From the NCBI GenBank assembly GCA_963790095.1, contig CAWBNO010000012.1, forward strand, positions 62,001-126,000: a DNA stretch of 64,000 nt, written 5' to 3'. A program made the position numbers and the translations under genes. The notes below the pieces were generated by a model, which worked only from the letters and a program-made list of their open reading frames with translations, was not told where the DNA came from and searched no databases. Below are positions 47,526 to 56,847 of this stretch, one piece after another (positions within the stretch are counted from its first letter, which is position 1; every line of letters begins with the position of its first letter). The stretch is from JAAXQD01 sp963790095. GTDB taxonomy: Bacteria; Desulfobacterota; Desulfobacteria; Desulfobacterales; UBA11574.

Positions 47526-48026
47526 ATGCCAGACGATGAGATAGCTCAGATAAAAGTCGGTGGGCACACCACTGGAATCATCGGCCTTCAACCGATTCTC
47601 GAAGAAGTGGCCAATGAATTTGCAGGTAGAACCGACGATGAAATCAGGGCTGAACTTTTAAACCGATTGTCCCAAAAAAACTACATCAGCAGTAGAACCA
47701 GAGATGTTTACGGCAACGCATTTTTAAGAGAATTCAAAAAATTCCTTGGAGAACCCTTTGAGGATATGGAAGACCGCGGATTGGAGATCAAGGTCTTAGG
47801 CCCTGGCTGTCCGCGCTGTGAAAAACTCGAGCAGGATCTCATGGCAACGATGGCTGAACTCCATATTGTCGGTGGACTTGAACATGTCCGGGACCCCATG
47901 GAAATCGCAAGTTACGGTGTCATGGGAATGCCGGCATTGATCATCAACGGTGAAGTAAAAGCCGTGGGATCCGTTCCGCCGCTGAATAAACTCAAAGAAT
48001 GGTTACGGGAGGCAGCAAAACGTTAA
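47526..48026 (+). CDS. Thioredoxin-like redox-disulfide protein with N-terminal extension
   Basis: A 166-residue protein. Residues about 90-166 are a glutaredoxin/thioredoxin-like domain of the 'redox-active disulfide protein 2' type, with CPRC as the active site. The first 85 residues form a separate small domain (VGGHTTGIIGLQPILEE) seen in related fusion proteins. The start ATG 47526 is preceded by GGGG; a longer frame is not credible. Possibly delivers electrons to the permease or a metalloid. Confidence 0.83.
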   Translation: MPDDEIAQIKVGGHTTGIIGLQPILEEVANEFAGRTDDEIRAELLNRLSQKNYISSRTRDVYGNAFLREFKKFLGEPFEDMEDRGLEIKVLGPGCPRCEKLEQDLMATMAELHIVGGLEHVRDPMEIASYGVMGMPALIINGEVKAVGSVPPLNKLKEWLREAAKR

Positions 48027-48109
48027 ACATGATAAATTATGAATGTTAAACAAACACCGTCAACAAGTTATCATTTAAAATATTTGACGAAACCGGAAAG
48101 GAGAAAAAC

Positions 48110-48343
48110 ATGGAAATTAAAGTGCTGGGTCCCGGATGCCCAAAGTGCAAGCAGACTGAACAGAATGTAAAGGACGCAGTTGCTGAAACCGGCGTCGACG
48201 CCACAGTTGAAAAGGTGACCGATATCATGGAGATTGCCGGCTACGGTGTTTTCGGAACCCCTTCTGTAATCGTTGATGGAGAAGTTAAAAGCGTTGGTAA
48301 AATTCCCAGCAAAGAAACAATCAAAACCTGGATTGAAAAGTGA
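48110..48343 (+). CDS. Small redox-active disulfide protein (MTH895/TM0996-like)
   Basis: A 77-residue thioredoxin-fold protein with the CPKC active site and GTPSVIVDG cis-proline loop. It is a close relative of the C-terminal domain of the preceding gene (both share VLGPGCPxC). AAAGGAG lies upstream. This family usually accompanies DUF318 permeases and ArsR regulators. Confidence 0.88.
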   Translation: MEIKVLGPGCPKCKQTEQNVKDAVAETGVDATVEKVTDIMEIAGYGVFGTPSVIVDGEVKSVGKIPSKETIKTWIEK

Positions 48344-48676
48344 AGGCTCCCCGCCTGTAAATAAGAAAATTGGTTCATCTCCAATTCTACAATGTCTTTC
48401 TTCCATTTTTGGATAAGGAACCGTTGAATGTTTTTAACACCTTCTACATGGAATCTTTTCACCAGCGTCCTGAATCTCCGGGAATGACCCCGTTGCTGAG
48501 TCATTGAAATGACCACACACTATGACACCGGAGTGAAGCGGGGGTTCGGACCCCTGAACGCGTAAAAGAGTTTCATATTTTTCCTTGAAATTATAAGGTC
48601 TAAAGCGTTATTCTAGCTCAGAGCTGTTGAAGAACACATACAATTAGAACCGCAAGAAACGCCTGGGGAGAGAATC
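48344..48676. other. Intergenic region before prs, no gene seen
   Basis: No gene or strong signal found. A GGGGTTCGGACCCC palindrome lies at 48541-48554 but is not part of a tRNA-like cloverleaf. Confidence 0.4.
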
Positions 48677-49618
48677 ATGTATCGTGAACTTAAAGTTTTT
48701 TCCGGAAACTCAAACAAAGGGCTGGCAAAAGAAATATGCCGGAATCTTGACATCCCCCTCAGCAAACTGGACATCTCGAGGTTTTCCAACGACAACCTGT
48801 TTGTCCAGGTCAAGGAGAACGTGAGAGAAAAAGATGTTTTTGTGATCCAATCATTCAGCCGGCCTGTGAGCAATCACATTATGGAGTTGTTGATCACCCT
48901 TGACGCGTTACGCAGTGCTTCCGCCAAAAGAATTACCGCTGTGGTTCCCTACTACTCCTACGCCAGGTCCGACAAAAAAGACGCCCCCAGAATCTCCATC
49001 GCAGGAAGGCTCATGGCGGATCTTTTCAAAACAGCAGGCGCCGACCGAGTGCTGACCATGGATCTTCATGCCGATTCGGTACACGGATTCTTCAGTATAC
49101 CGGTGGATCATCTCACGGCCGTTCCCATCATTTGCAACCATTTTCAACGTCGTTTCGACATTTCAAATACCGTCGTCGTTGCAACGGACGCCGGCGGTGC
49201 CAAGAGAGCCGGTAGTTTTGCCAAAAAAATGAACACGTCCATGGCCATCATCGACAAGCGACGAATCAGCGATACGGATGTTGTTCAGGGATTGGTGGTG
49301 GGCGATGTAAAAGGAAAAGATGCCATTATTTTCGATGATGAAATTTCCACAGGGGGCACGATGATAACTTCAGTAAAGACACTGGAAAAAGCCGGTGTCA
49401 GAAAAATCTTTATAGGGGCCACCCATCCTGTTTTGTCCGGGCCGGCGGTAAAGAACCTTAAAGACTCTTCCATAGAAGAAATCGTCGTTACGAACACGGT
49501 GGAGATTCCGGGTAGTAAAAAGATGGAACAATTAAAAGTGCTGTCCGTGGGGCCTCTTTTTGCCGAGGCCATAAAGCGAATACACACCGGTGAAAGTGTG
49601 GGCGCTCTGTTCAGTTGA
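48677..49618 (+). CDS. prs: Ribose-phosphate pyrophosphokinase
   Basis: A 313-residue enzyme making PRPP from ribose-5-phosphate and ATP for nucleotide, histidine and tryptophan synthesis. The ATP-binding region YARSDKKDAPR, catalytic lysine region and PRPP-binding loop FDDEISTGGTM are all present. GGGGAGAG precedes the ATG. Housekeeping gene, apparently monocistronic. Confidence 0.95.
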   Translation: MYRELKVFSGNSNKGLAKEICRNLDIPLSKLDISRFSNDNLFVQVKENVREKDVFVIQSFSRPVSNHIMELLITLDALRSASAKRITAVVPYYSYARSDKKDAPRISIAGRLMADLFKTAGADRVLTMDLHADSVHGFFSIPVDHLTAVPIICNHFQRRFDISNTVVVATDAGGAKRAGSFAKKMNTSMAIIDKRRISDTDVVQGLVVGDVKGKDAIIFDDEISTGGTMITSVKTLEKAGVRKIFIGATHPVLSGPAVKNLKDSSIEEIVVTNTVEIPGSKKMEQLKVLSVGPLFAEAIKRIHTGESVGALFS

Positions 49619-49688
49619 TCATATTCCTTTTGAGGATATCATCATAGACCCGCATCCTTTCTACGCATCTTGCCGGCATGTTTTTCGT

Positions 49689-50000
49689 CTATTCCTGATC
49701 GAGGACCTCATTAATCCAGCCCAGAGCGGCGATCATATTCGGAAACCCGGTGGTGGTCAAAGATAATAGGACGGCATGGGTAATTTCCTCGGATGTGGAA
49801 CCGGATACCAGTGCCTTTCTGACAGAAGACATGACTGCACCTCTGGAATTGGCACCGATGGCAATGCCGAGTTTGATGAGGTCCTGATATTTTTGTCCCA
49901 GAGGGCCGGTCTCCCTGCAGGTTTTTCCCAATTTCTGATAATCTTTCATGATTTCAGAAAATTTATCTGAAAAATTCTCATAGGTTTTCGGTAAATACAT
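49689..50000 (-). CDS. Carboxymuconolactone-decarboxylase-family protein lacking catalytic cysteines
   Basis: A 103-residue AhpD-like helical protein. The family's redox motif (HCxxC region) is replaced by NSRGAVMSSVRKA, with no cysteine there, so disulfide-reductase activity is unlikely. The remaining fold (GSTSEEITHAVLL; GFPNMIAAL) is conserved. AAGGAGG precedes the ATG. Confidence 0.83.
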   Translation of the reverse strand: MYLPKTYENFSDKFSEIMKDYQKLGKTCRETGPLGQKYQDLIKLGIAIGANSRGAVMSSVRKALVSGSTSEEITHAVLLSLTTTGFPNMIAALGWINEVLDQE

Positions 50001-50405
50001 AGCCCCTCCTTGATCGATAATGGTAACAGGTAAATATTTTTGTTATGGCGCATGGTGGTGATCTGGTCAAGAAAAAACAGATACCCGGATAAGCGACTTT
50101 TGCCAACGTAACATTCTTTCAAAAATATTTGGGGTCTTGTATCCCAAAAACAAATGGACACGAACTAACTCTTATGGTCTGTTTTCCCCCACCATAAAAT
50201 GATATATGAATTCTGCCAAGGAGCTCCGGTGATCCATATGCGACTGGGATCTATTGCAGGACGCATCCATTCGGTGCTTGACCGCTTCTTTGTGTTTTGA
50301 TAAAAAATATTTATTTTGTTTCGGATACCATACGTTCACTGCACATATCCGCCCGAGGCGGATGGAATTTCCAAAAGGCAAAATTTCTTCTTAAAGGAGG
50401 AAGTC
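50001..50405. other. Intergenic region, no gene seen
   Basis: About 400 bp separating the divergent CMD-family gene and the secreted TPR-like gene. No convincing small gene. TTTCCAAAAGGCAA at 50368-50381 is a weak relative of the TTCCA palindrome. Promoters for both genes should lie here. Confidence 0.4.
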
Positions 50406-50864
50406 GTGAAACCAAAACGACCCGTTACCATGGCACTTGTATTTATTTTGACAACATTTTTTGCAGCTTCGACATACACCGTGGCCCAGGGGCCGCCAAA
50501 TTGTCCGCCGGACAAAGCCCTCTGCGCAAAGATGATCAGATTCGGCAAAGAGGCGTATGCCCGGAGAAAATACCTGGATGCAAAAGAATATTTCCGCCAA
50601 GCGGTCAAGGCGGATCCTACCTCGCCGACCGCTTGGCGTTACTACGATCAGACGGTGATATTCGGTTTGGCCGAGAAGGTGGAAAAGAATGCAGATTTAG
50701 TGCTGCCCGATGTCTCCACCCGACAGGAACCGGGCGTCGGTTTGCCCCCGGCAGTTTCCCCGGGGCCTCCAAAAGCTACTACCGGAAAACCGGTACCTCC
50801 GGGAGCCGCCCCCGGCAAGCCGGGCGTGAGCGGGTTTAAAATTATCGAAGACGAAGGTTGCTAG
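50406..50864 (+). CDS. Small secreted protein with TPR-like segment and proline-rich tail
   Basis: A 152-residue protein. The start is GTG 50406 with AAAGGAGG upstream. A signal peptide ends near VAQG, then a cysteine pair (NCPPDKALC) and one TPR-like helix pair (AYARRKYLDAKEYFRQAVKADP). The last 50 residues are rich in proline and glycine. It lies 18 bp before the YeeE/YedE gene and is likely co-transcribed; role unknown. Confidence 0.75.
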   Translation: MKPKRPVTMALVFILTTFFAASTYTVAQGPPNCPPDKALCAKMIRFGKEAYARRKYLDAKEYFRQAVKADPTSPTAWRYYDQTVIFGLAEKVEKNADLVLPDVSTRQEPGVGLPPAVSPGPPKATTGKPVPPGAAPGKPGVSGFKIIEDEGC

Positions 50865-50882
50865 GCGTTTTGAGGGAATGTC

Positions 50883-52082
50883 ATGAACAATAAAAAGAAA
50901 AATAGCATCGTGGTGGAGATATTTAGAAACGGGTTCCAAACAATCTTTGATAACAACTGGCCCATATGGCTGGGCGGTCTGCTGATCGGCATCATGAGTG
51001 TCATCACCTTTGCCTGGGCCAGACCCTGGGGCGTGGCCGGCGGCCTGAGAAACTGGGGCGACTGGTTGTTAAGCGTGGCCGGTATTTACAAACATTCTCC
51101 TCTTTCTCCGTTACTTTCCACCAACTCCATCCTGACCTTGGGATTGCTTTGGGGCGCCTTTGGATCCGCCCTTTTATCCAAACAGTTCGCCATACGGTCC
51201 GCTCCGCTTCTGGAACTTTTTAAAGGGGTTGTGGGGGGGGCACTCATGGGTATTGGCGCTGCAATGAGCGGCGGATGCAATGTCGGCGGCTTTTATACGG
51301 CTGTCAGTGCCCTGTCCGCAAGTGGTCTTGCCATGATGCTGGGCCTGATAATGGGCGCGTATCTGGGCCTCCGCTATCTGTACTGGGAAATGGAACATCT
51401 CCCTTCAGGGTCCGTGGGCGGCGGTGGGGCGTCGGAAAAAGAAAAAGGGTTTGACTGGTTGAAATTAGAGCCGTATTTGGGTGCCGCCGTGTTCATTGCC
51501 GCCATCGTTTGTGCATATGTTTACAGCAAAGAAGCCTATACCCGAGTCGGGGGGCTCCTTTTATGCGGTATCGCATTTGGATTTATCATTCAACGAACAC
51601 GCTTTTGTTTTGTCAGAGGATTTCGGGACCCCTTTATGACCGGTGAATCGGAAGTTTCAAAGGCCATCGTCCTGAGCATGGTCATCAGCGTGCTCGGATT
51701 TGCCGTCCTTAAATGGACGGGGTTGCGGGGAGAAAATGTTTATGTTCCCCAGGCATTCTGGTTCGGTGCACTGGTGGGGGGAATTATCTTTGGGTTCGGC
51801 ATGATCTTGGCCGGCGGCTGTGGAAGCGGTTCGGTGTGGCGGGCCGGTGAAGGTCATATCAAACTGATGCTCGCTGTCATCTTTTTTGCGCTGTCCACGT
51901 CACTGTTCAAGACCTGGATTAACAGTTCGAAGGTCTTGAAGTCACTGATGGGTTATAAGGTCTTTTTGCCGAATTTTTTAACCTATAAATGGAGCCTGAT
52001 CTTGATTATGGGCATCCTGTTCGGGTACTACCTTGTAACCACTTGGAACGAGGAGACGGAGAAATTTGTCGTGGAGTTATAA
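50883..52082 (+). CDS. YeeE/YedE-family sulfur-compound permease (second copy, intact)
   Basis: A 399-residue membrane protein with two YeeE repeats. Conserved cysteines occur in SGGCNVGGFYTAVS and AGGCGSGSVWRAGEG. It is a paralogue of the gene at 19.6-20.8 kb and shows what that gene should look like without its frameshift. Here there is no TusA next to it; thioredoxin and thioredoxin reductase genes follow 110 bp later, so imported sulfur could be reduced by thioredoxin. Confidence 0.9.
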   Translation: MNNKKKNSIVVEIFRNGFQTIFDNNWPIWLGGLLIGIMSVITFAWARPWGVAGGLRNWGDWLLSVAGIYKHSPLSPLLSTNSILTLGLLWGAFGSALLSKQFAIRSAPLLELFKGVVGGALMGIGAAMSGGCNVGGFYTAVSALSASGLAMMLGLIMGAYLGLRYLYWEMEHLPSGSVGGGGASEKEKGFDWLKLEPYLGAAVFIAAIVCAYVYSKEAYTRVGGLLLCGIAFGFIIQRTRFCFVRGFRDPFMTGESEVSKAIVLSMVISVLGFAVLKWTGLRGENVYVPQAFWFGALVGGIIFGFGMILAGGCGSGSVWRAGEGHIKLMLAVIFFALSTSLFKTWINSSKVLKSLMGYKVFLPNFLTYKWSLILIMGILFGYYLVTTWNEETEKFVVEL

Positions 52083-52193
52083 AAGAATATCAGACGTCCA
52101 TCCGAAAAGGTTGACAATGGAGGATCAGGTCACTATATTTCATCCAATTGTTGAAAGTTTTTAGAAAAAAAACAAATGAAAGGAAATACGGTT

Positions 52194-52517
52194 ATGGCAA
52201 AGGGAATTATGGAAATAGGGGACAGCAGCTTTGATTCCGAGGTGCTCCAGGCTGAAAAGCCTGTTCTGGTCGATTTTTGGGCGCCTTGGTGCGGGCCATG
52301 CAGGGCCATCGGACCCATCGTCGAAGAACTTGCAGAAACATTTGGTGACACGGTCAAATTCACGAAATGCAATGTCGATGAAAACCCGGTTACGCCCACC
52401 AAATATGGCATAAAATCAATCCCCACCCTTATTTTCTTTAAGGACGGAAAAGTCCTGGATAAAATTGTCGGCATCGTTGCCAAATCAAGACTCGAAGAGA
52501 TGATAAAGAATACATAA
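52194..52517 (+). CDS. trxA: Thioredoxin
   Basis: A 107-residue thioredoxin with the WCGPC active site and a cis-proline in IPTLIFF. The start at 52194 is chosen for the AAAGGAA site; an upstream in-frame ATG adds six residues only. It reduces protein disulfides in the cytoplasm and is paired with its reductase 14 bp downstream. Confidence 0.95.
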   Translation: MAKGIMEIGDSSFDSEVLQAEKPVLVDFWAPWCGPCRAIGPIVEELAETFGDTVKFTKCNVDENPVTPTKYGIKSIPTLIFFKDGKVLDKIVGIVAKSRLEEMIKNT

Positions 52518-52531
52518 CGGGAAACTTGCAG

Positions 52532-53461
52532 ATGAAAAACGTTGATTACGATCTCGTTATAATCGGCGGCGGGCCTGCAGGGCTTGCCGCCGGTCTTTAT
52601 GCGGCACGTGCCAGACTCAAGGTAATTCTGGTTGAAAAAATCGTTGCGGGCGGGCAAATCCTTATTTCCGACTGGATCGAAAATTATCCCGGATTTCCGG
52701 AAGGACTCAGCGGTTCAGATCTGGCTCAGAGATTCTCCGAACAAGCCAAAAAATTTGGCCTCCAAATCGAAAACAACGCGGTGGTTTCCGTGGAGTTGTC
52801 CGATCCGGTCAAGACCATAGTTTTAAACGACAAAACCGTTACGACACACACCATTATTGTTGCAACCGGTGCTTCTCCCAAGAAACTGGGTGTTTCCGGA
52901 GAAGAAACGTTTTACGGCAGAGGCGTCTCCTCCTGCGCCACTTGTGATGCCCCGTTCTTTAAAGACCGCATCGTTGCTGCTGTGGGCGGCGGAGATACCG
53001 CTGTAAAAGAGAGTTTATTTCTGACCAAATTTGTTGAAAAGGTCTATCTTATTCATCGAAGAGACCAATTGCGTGCAGAGATGATTCTTCAGGAACAGGC
53101 ATTGGCCAATGAAAAAATAGAAGTTATATGGGATTCTGTATTGACAGGTATTGGGGGGTTAACCAACGTAGAAAATATTACCGTTCAGAATGTCAAAACA
53201 AAAGAAGAAAAAACACTTTCCGTAGACGGCTGTTTTATATGGGTGGGTGAAATTCCCAATACAAAGTTTCTGGCCGATGGGGTCAAACTGGATGAAAAAG
53301 GTTTTATTGAAGCCAACTTAAATATGGAGACTTCGGTTCCCGGAGTATTTGCGGCGGGGGACGTCCGAAATACCCCTTTGCGACAGATTGCCACCGCTGT
53401 GGGGGACGGTGCTGTTGCTGCTTTCTCCGCTGGACATTACATAGAAAACCTAAAGAAATGA
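52532..53461 (+). CDS. trxB: Thioredoxin reductase
   Basis: A 309-residue FAD/NADPH enzyme. FAD motif GGGPAGLAAG near the N-terminus, redox disulfide CATC, NADPH motif GGGDTAVKES and the C-terminal GVFAAGDV are present. Reduces the thioredoxin encoded just before it. The ATG at 52532 is favoured over a TTG six bases earlier. Its stop overlaps the bamD start (ATGA). Confidence 0.95.
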   Translation: MKNVDYDLVIIGGGPAGLAAGLYAARARLKVILVEKIVAGGQILISDWIENYPGFPEGLSGSDLAQRFSEQAKKFGLQIENNAVVSVELSDPVKTIVLNDKTVTTHTIIVATGASPKKLGVSGEETFYGRGVSSCATCDAPFFKDRIVAAVGGGDTAVKESLFLTKFVEKVYLIHRRDQLRAEMILQEQALANEKIEVIWDSVLTGIGGLTNVENITVQNVKTKEEKTLSVDGCFIWVGEIPNTKFLADGVKLDEKGFIEANLNMETSVPGVFAAGDVRNTPLRQIATAVGDGAVAAFSAGHYIENLKK

Positions 53462-54114
53462 AACGGATTACCGCCTTACTTCTGGTTTCATTGCTTCTAA
53501 TTTCCGGGTGTGCTTGGTTTGAGACCAAGGAAGAGAGATCCGCACAGGAACTTGTCAGCGATGGGATGGATCAATTCAATGACGGAGACTACAAAAAAGC
53601 CATTGAATCCTTTGAAAAACTGAAAGATTGGTATCCTTTTAGCAAATTCGTGATTCTCGCGGAACTTAAAACAGCCGACGCGTATTACCATTTAAAAAAT
53701 TATGAAGATGCTGTGGTGGGATATGAAGACTTTGAAAACCTTCATCCCCGAAATGAAGCCATTCCGTACGTCATCTATCAGACCGGGCTCTGTTATTTCG
53801 AGCAGATCGATACCATCGACAGAGATTATACCCCAGCCACTAAGGCAATGGAAATTTTCATGCGTCTTCAGAAGCAGTTCCCAGGCAATTTATATGCAAA
53901 CAGAGCTGAAGAACATATTAAAAAATGCATTAAAATTCTCGCGGGGCATGAATTTTATGTGGCGTTCTATTATTTTAAGACCAAGCATTACAAAGCAGCC
54001 CTGAACCGTTTCAAGTGGGTTCTCGCCAATTATCTGGATGTGGGGATTCACGAAAAGGCGCTTCAGTATATTGCCCTCTGTGAAGATCTGTTAAAAAAAC
54101 AAGCGGAAAAATAG
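53458..54114 (+). CDS. bamD: Outer-membrane assembly lipoprotein BamD
   Basis: A 218-residue lipoprotein (lipobox LISGC) with five TPR-like helical repeats, the size and pattern of BamD/ComL. Part of the BAM complex that inserts beta-barrel proteins into the outer membrane, supporting a Gram-negative host. Overlaps trxB by 4 bp, so translation is coupled. Confidence 0.9.
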   Translation: MKRITALLLVSLLLISGCAWFETKEERSAQELVSDGMDQFNDGDYKKAIESFEKLKDWYPFSKFVILAELKTADAYYHLKNYEDAVVGYEDFENLHPRNEAIPYVIYQTGLCYFEQIDTIDRDYTPATKAMEIFMRLQKQFPGNLYANRAEEHIKKCIKILAGHEFYVAFYYFKTKHYKAALNRFKWVLANYLDVGIHEKALQYIALCEDLLKKQAEK

Positions 54115-54262
54115 AAAAAAATCTTTACATTCATAATGTTGTGATGTAGAAAATCAAGTTCTCAAACCCTAAATGAGATCAAAAAAATAAAAAGAATCCA
54201 TTGAACCTTGTACGTTTCGACGTTCACTCAATAGGGTTTTAGATTTAAAAGGAGTCATAACC

Positions 54263-54454
54263 ATGTCCAAGCTATGTGAAATATGTGGCAAAAAACCGAT
54301 GGTTGGCCACAATGTAAGCCACGCCCATAATTTAACGAAACGCCGATTCAATCCAAACCTGCAGCGGGTGCGAACATTGCATAACGGCAGGGTCAAAAAA
54401 ATGGTGGTCTGTACCACCTGTATAAAATCGAACCATATCGTTAAAGCGCCCTAG
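54263..54454 (+). CDS. rpmB: 50S ribosomal protein L28
   Basis: A 63-residue protein of the zinc-ribbon type: CEIC near the N-terminus and CTTC near the C-terminus. GxxVSHAHNLTKRRFNPNLQ is the L28 signature. AAGGAG precedes the ATG. Convergent with the relA/spoT gene. Confidence 0.96.
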   Translation: MSKLCEICGKKPMVGHNVSHAHNLTKRRFNPNLQRVRTLHNGRVKKMVVCTTCIKSNHIVKAP

Positions 54455-54479
54455 ACCGCAGAAGATTCTGCCCTTCGGA

Positions 54480-56624
54480 TTAATTATCTATTCTCACGAC
54501 TTCCTGAATATGTTTTATTTTTTTGATGGAGAGGAGGATTCTGTTTAATTGGTCGGTATCTTCAACGGTGATGGTAAAAAAACTGTCTACCATTTTGTTT
54601 TCCCGTGTCTCGGTGTTTGCGCTGATTATATTTGCACCGTTTTTACTGATATTGGCCGCAATATCAGCGAGTAATCCCACCCTGTCGTAAGAACGAATCC
54701 GGATCTTTACAGGGTATGTATCTGCAATATCCACACTCCACTGCACGTCAATTTGCCGTTCGGGACTCATTTTCAAGGCATTGACACAACTGGTTCTGTG
54801 AACGGTAACTCCGAACCCCCGGGTAATATAACCGGTAATGGGATCTCCGGGGACCGGCTGGCAGCATCTGCCGAATTTGATAAGGATGTCATCGACCCCT
54901 TTTACCATCACCCCGGTTTTCAGTTTCTTTTTCCGTACCCGGCCGATGATTTTGTTCAGTATGGAATCGTCCTCTTCTTCTTCGGGTTTCGGCACGATCT
55001 TCCGAATGATCTGGAGCGGGGTAATCTTCCCGTAACCGACGCTTGCAATGAGATCGTCGACCGTCTTAAAGCCGAAATAATCCACCACCTTTTCCATCTC
55101 TTCTGATTTCACTATGGTGTTGAAATTGAGGCGGTTTTTGCGGAAGGCCTTGTCACACATCTCCCGGCCAAGTGTGATACTCCGTTCTTTTTCCTGAATT
55201 TTGATCCACTGTCGAATTCTGGATCGGGCTTTGACGGTTTTGACAAAATTGAGCCAGTCTTTGCTGGGGTGGTGTTTTTTGGAGGTGATGATCTCCACCG
55301 TATCCCCGGTTTTCAATTCATATGGCAAAGGGACGATACGGCCGTTTACTTTGGCCCCGGTGCACTGATTCCCGACTTCTGTGTGAATTAAATAGGCAAA
55401 ATCTACCGGTGTTGCGCCTCTGGGAACCGTTTTTATTTCCCCCCTGGGCGTAAAAATATAAACATCATCCGGGAAGAGATCGATGCGGACATTTTCCAAA
55501 AATTCATCCGGATTGTTAAAATCTTCCTGGTTTTCAACAAGGTTTTGTATCCAGGAGAATGCTTTGTTGGTCTTTTCATCGAATTGAAGTCCTTCTTTGT
55601 AACTCCAGTGGGCAGCAATGCCCGATGACGCGACCCTATCCATCTCCCAGGTTCGAATCTGTATCTCTATTCGTTCTCCCACCGGCCCGATAACGGTGGT
55701 ATGGAGAGACTGGTACATGTTCGGCTTGGGCACACCGATATAGTCCTTGAACTTTTTCGCCACCGGCTTCCAAAGGGAATGGATCAACCCTAAAACTTCA
55801 TAGCATTGAGGTATGGTGTCGAGGACGATTCTAAAGGCAATAATATCATATACTTCTTCAAATAAAAGGTTTTGGGTGATCATTTTTTTATAGATGCTGT
55901 AAAAATACTTGTACCGGCCGCTGACCTCCCCTTTAAGATTGTGCTCATCCAGTTTATTCTTGATGAGATTTTTGACCGTTTCGATATATTTTTCGCCTCC
56001 CTCTCGATCTTGGTTTACCAGGTTTTCGATCTTGGAATATTCCTCGGGCTGAAGATACATGAACGATGTATCCTCGAGCTCCTTTTTTATCCAATAAATA
56101 CCGAGACGTCCGGCAATGGGGGCGTAGATGTCGAGGGTCTCTTGTGCAATTTTTTTCTGTTTTGCCTCCGAGTGGAATCTTAATGTCCTCATATTGTGAA
56201 GTCGATCCGCCAACTTGATCAAAATGACCCGAATATCGTCCGCCATGGCGAGGATCATCTTTCGGATGCTTTCGGCCTGGCGCGCCTGGGAGCTGCTGTC
56301 CAAGGGGAGAACACTCAGCTTGGTCACGCCCGAGACAATATGGGTCGTCTCCTTCCCAAACAACTCATTTATCTCCTCCAGGGTGGCGTGGGTATCTTCC
56401 ACCACATCGTGCAACAGTCCCGCCGCAACGCTGACAAGGTCGAGATTCATGTCTGCCAGAATGCCGGCCACCGCCAGGGGGTGGTATAGATAGGGTTCCC
56501 CCGAGAGGCGAACCTGACCATCGTGGACTTTGGCCGAGAAAATATAGGCACGTTCGATGATGTCAAGATCGCCGTCCGGGTTATACGCGGCAACTTTATC
56601 GATGATGTTGTTGATACGGATCAT
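54480..56624 (-). CDS. RelA/SpoT-family (p)ppGpp synthetase/hydrolase
   Basis: A 714-residue protein controlling the stringent response. The HD hydrolase domain is intact (YLYHPLAVA; LLHDVVEDT), then the synthetase domain with SIYKKM and QSLHTTVIGP, TGS and ACT domains. NGYQSLHT is changed to NMYQSLHT, a small departure. ATG 56624 is preferred over a TTG ten codons upstream. Ends 25 bp from the convergent rpmB stop. Probably bifunctional (SpoT/Rel-type). Confidence 0.93.
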   Translation of the reverse strand: MIRINNIIDKVAAYNPDGDLDIIERAYIFSAKVHDGQVRLSGEPYLYHPLAVAGILADMNLDLVSVAAGLLHDVVEDTHATLEEINELFGKETTHIVSGVTKLSVLPLDSSSQARQAESIRKMILAMADDIRVILIKLADRLHNMRTLRFHSEAKQKKIAQETLDIYAPIAGRLGIYWIKKELEDTSFMYLQPEEYSKIENLVNQDREGGEKYIETVKNLIKNKLDEHNLKGEVSGRYKYFYSIYKKMITQNLLFEEVYDIIAFRIVLDTIPQCYEVLGLIHSLWKPVAKKFKDYIGVPKPNMYQSLHTTVIGPVGERIEIQIRTWEMDRVASSGIAAHWSYKEGLQFDEKTNKAFSWIQNLVENQEDFNNPDEFLENVRIDLFPDDVYIFTPRGEIKTVPRGATPVDFAYLIHTEVGNQCTGAKVNGRIVPLPYELKTGDTVEIITSKKHHPSKDWLNFVKTVKARSRIRQWIKIQEKERSITLGREMCDKAFRKNRLNFNTIVKSEEMEKVVDYFGFKTVDDLIASVGYGKITPLQIIRKIVPKPEEEEDDSILNKIIGRVRKKKLKTGVMVKGVDDILIKFGRCCQPVPGDPITGYITRGFGVTVHRTSCVNALKMSPERQIDVQWSVDIADTYPVKIRIRSYDRVGLLADIAANISKNGANIISANTETRENKMVDSFFTITVEDTDQLNRILLSIKKIKHIQEVVRIDN

Positions 56625-56660
56625 GGTAGAACTAAACTCCAACTCCCTTCGCAATTGAAC

Positions 56661-56774
56661 TGCTGGAATAATGGAGTAGTGGAATGATGGGATTAAAGTA
56701 ATTTTGGATAGTTAAAAATGTTAATTTTGTTTTTAGCCCCATTGTTCCAATATTCCATCACTCCAACATTCCAT
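56661..56774. repeat. Imperfect inverted repeat between relA/spoT and proS
   Basis: GGAATAATGGAGTAGTGGAATGATGGG on one side is mirrored about 50 bp later by a CCCATTGTTCCAATATTCCATCACTCC-like stretch (quoted in parts; each arm about 30 bp). Short ATTCCA/ACTCCA units repeat within it. Possibly a dispersed genomic repeat. Confidence 0.5.
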
Positions 56775-56847
56775 CTATGCGTCACCAATCTTTTGCAATT
56801 TGAAAGTTCATGGATTCAGTGTGTTGTGGAAATTCCAAGACCTTTAT

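Noticed and set aside
48541..48554. GGGGTTCGGACCCC as a tRNA T-arm
   Set aside because: No acceptor stem, anticodon arm or CCA end could be built around it.
50152..50175. Third copy of the module B flanking repeat
   Set aside because: Only about 16 bases resemble the repeat end; the body is absent.
50368..50381. TTCCA-type palindrome upstream of the second YeeE operon
   Set aside because: Only one half-site matches well and it lies on top of the region just before the ribosome site.
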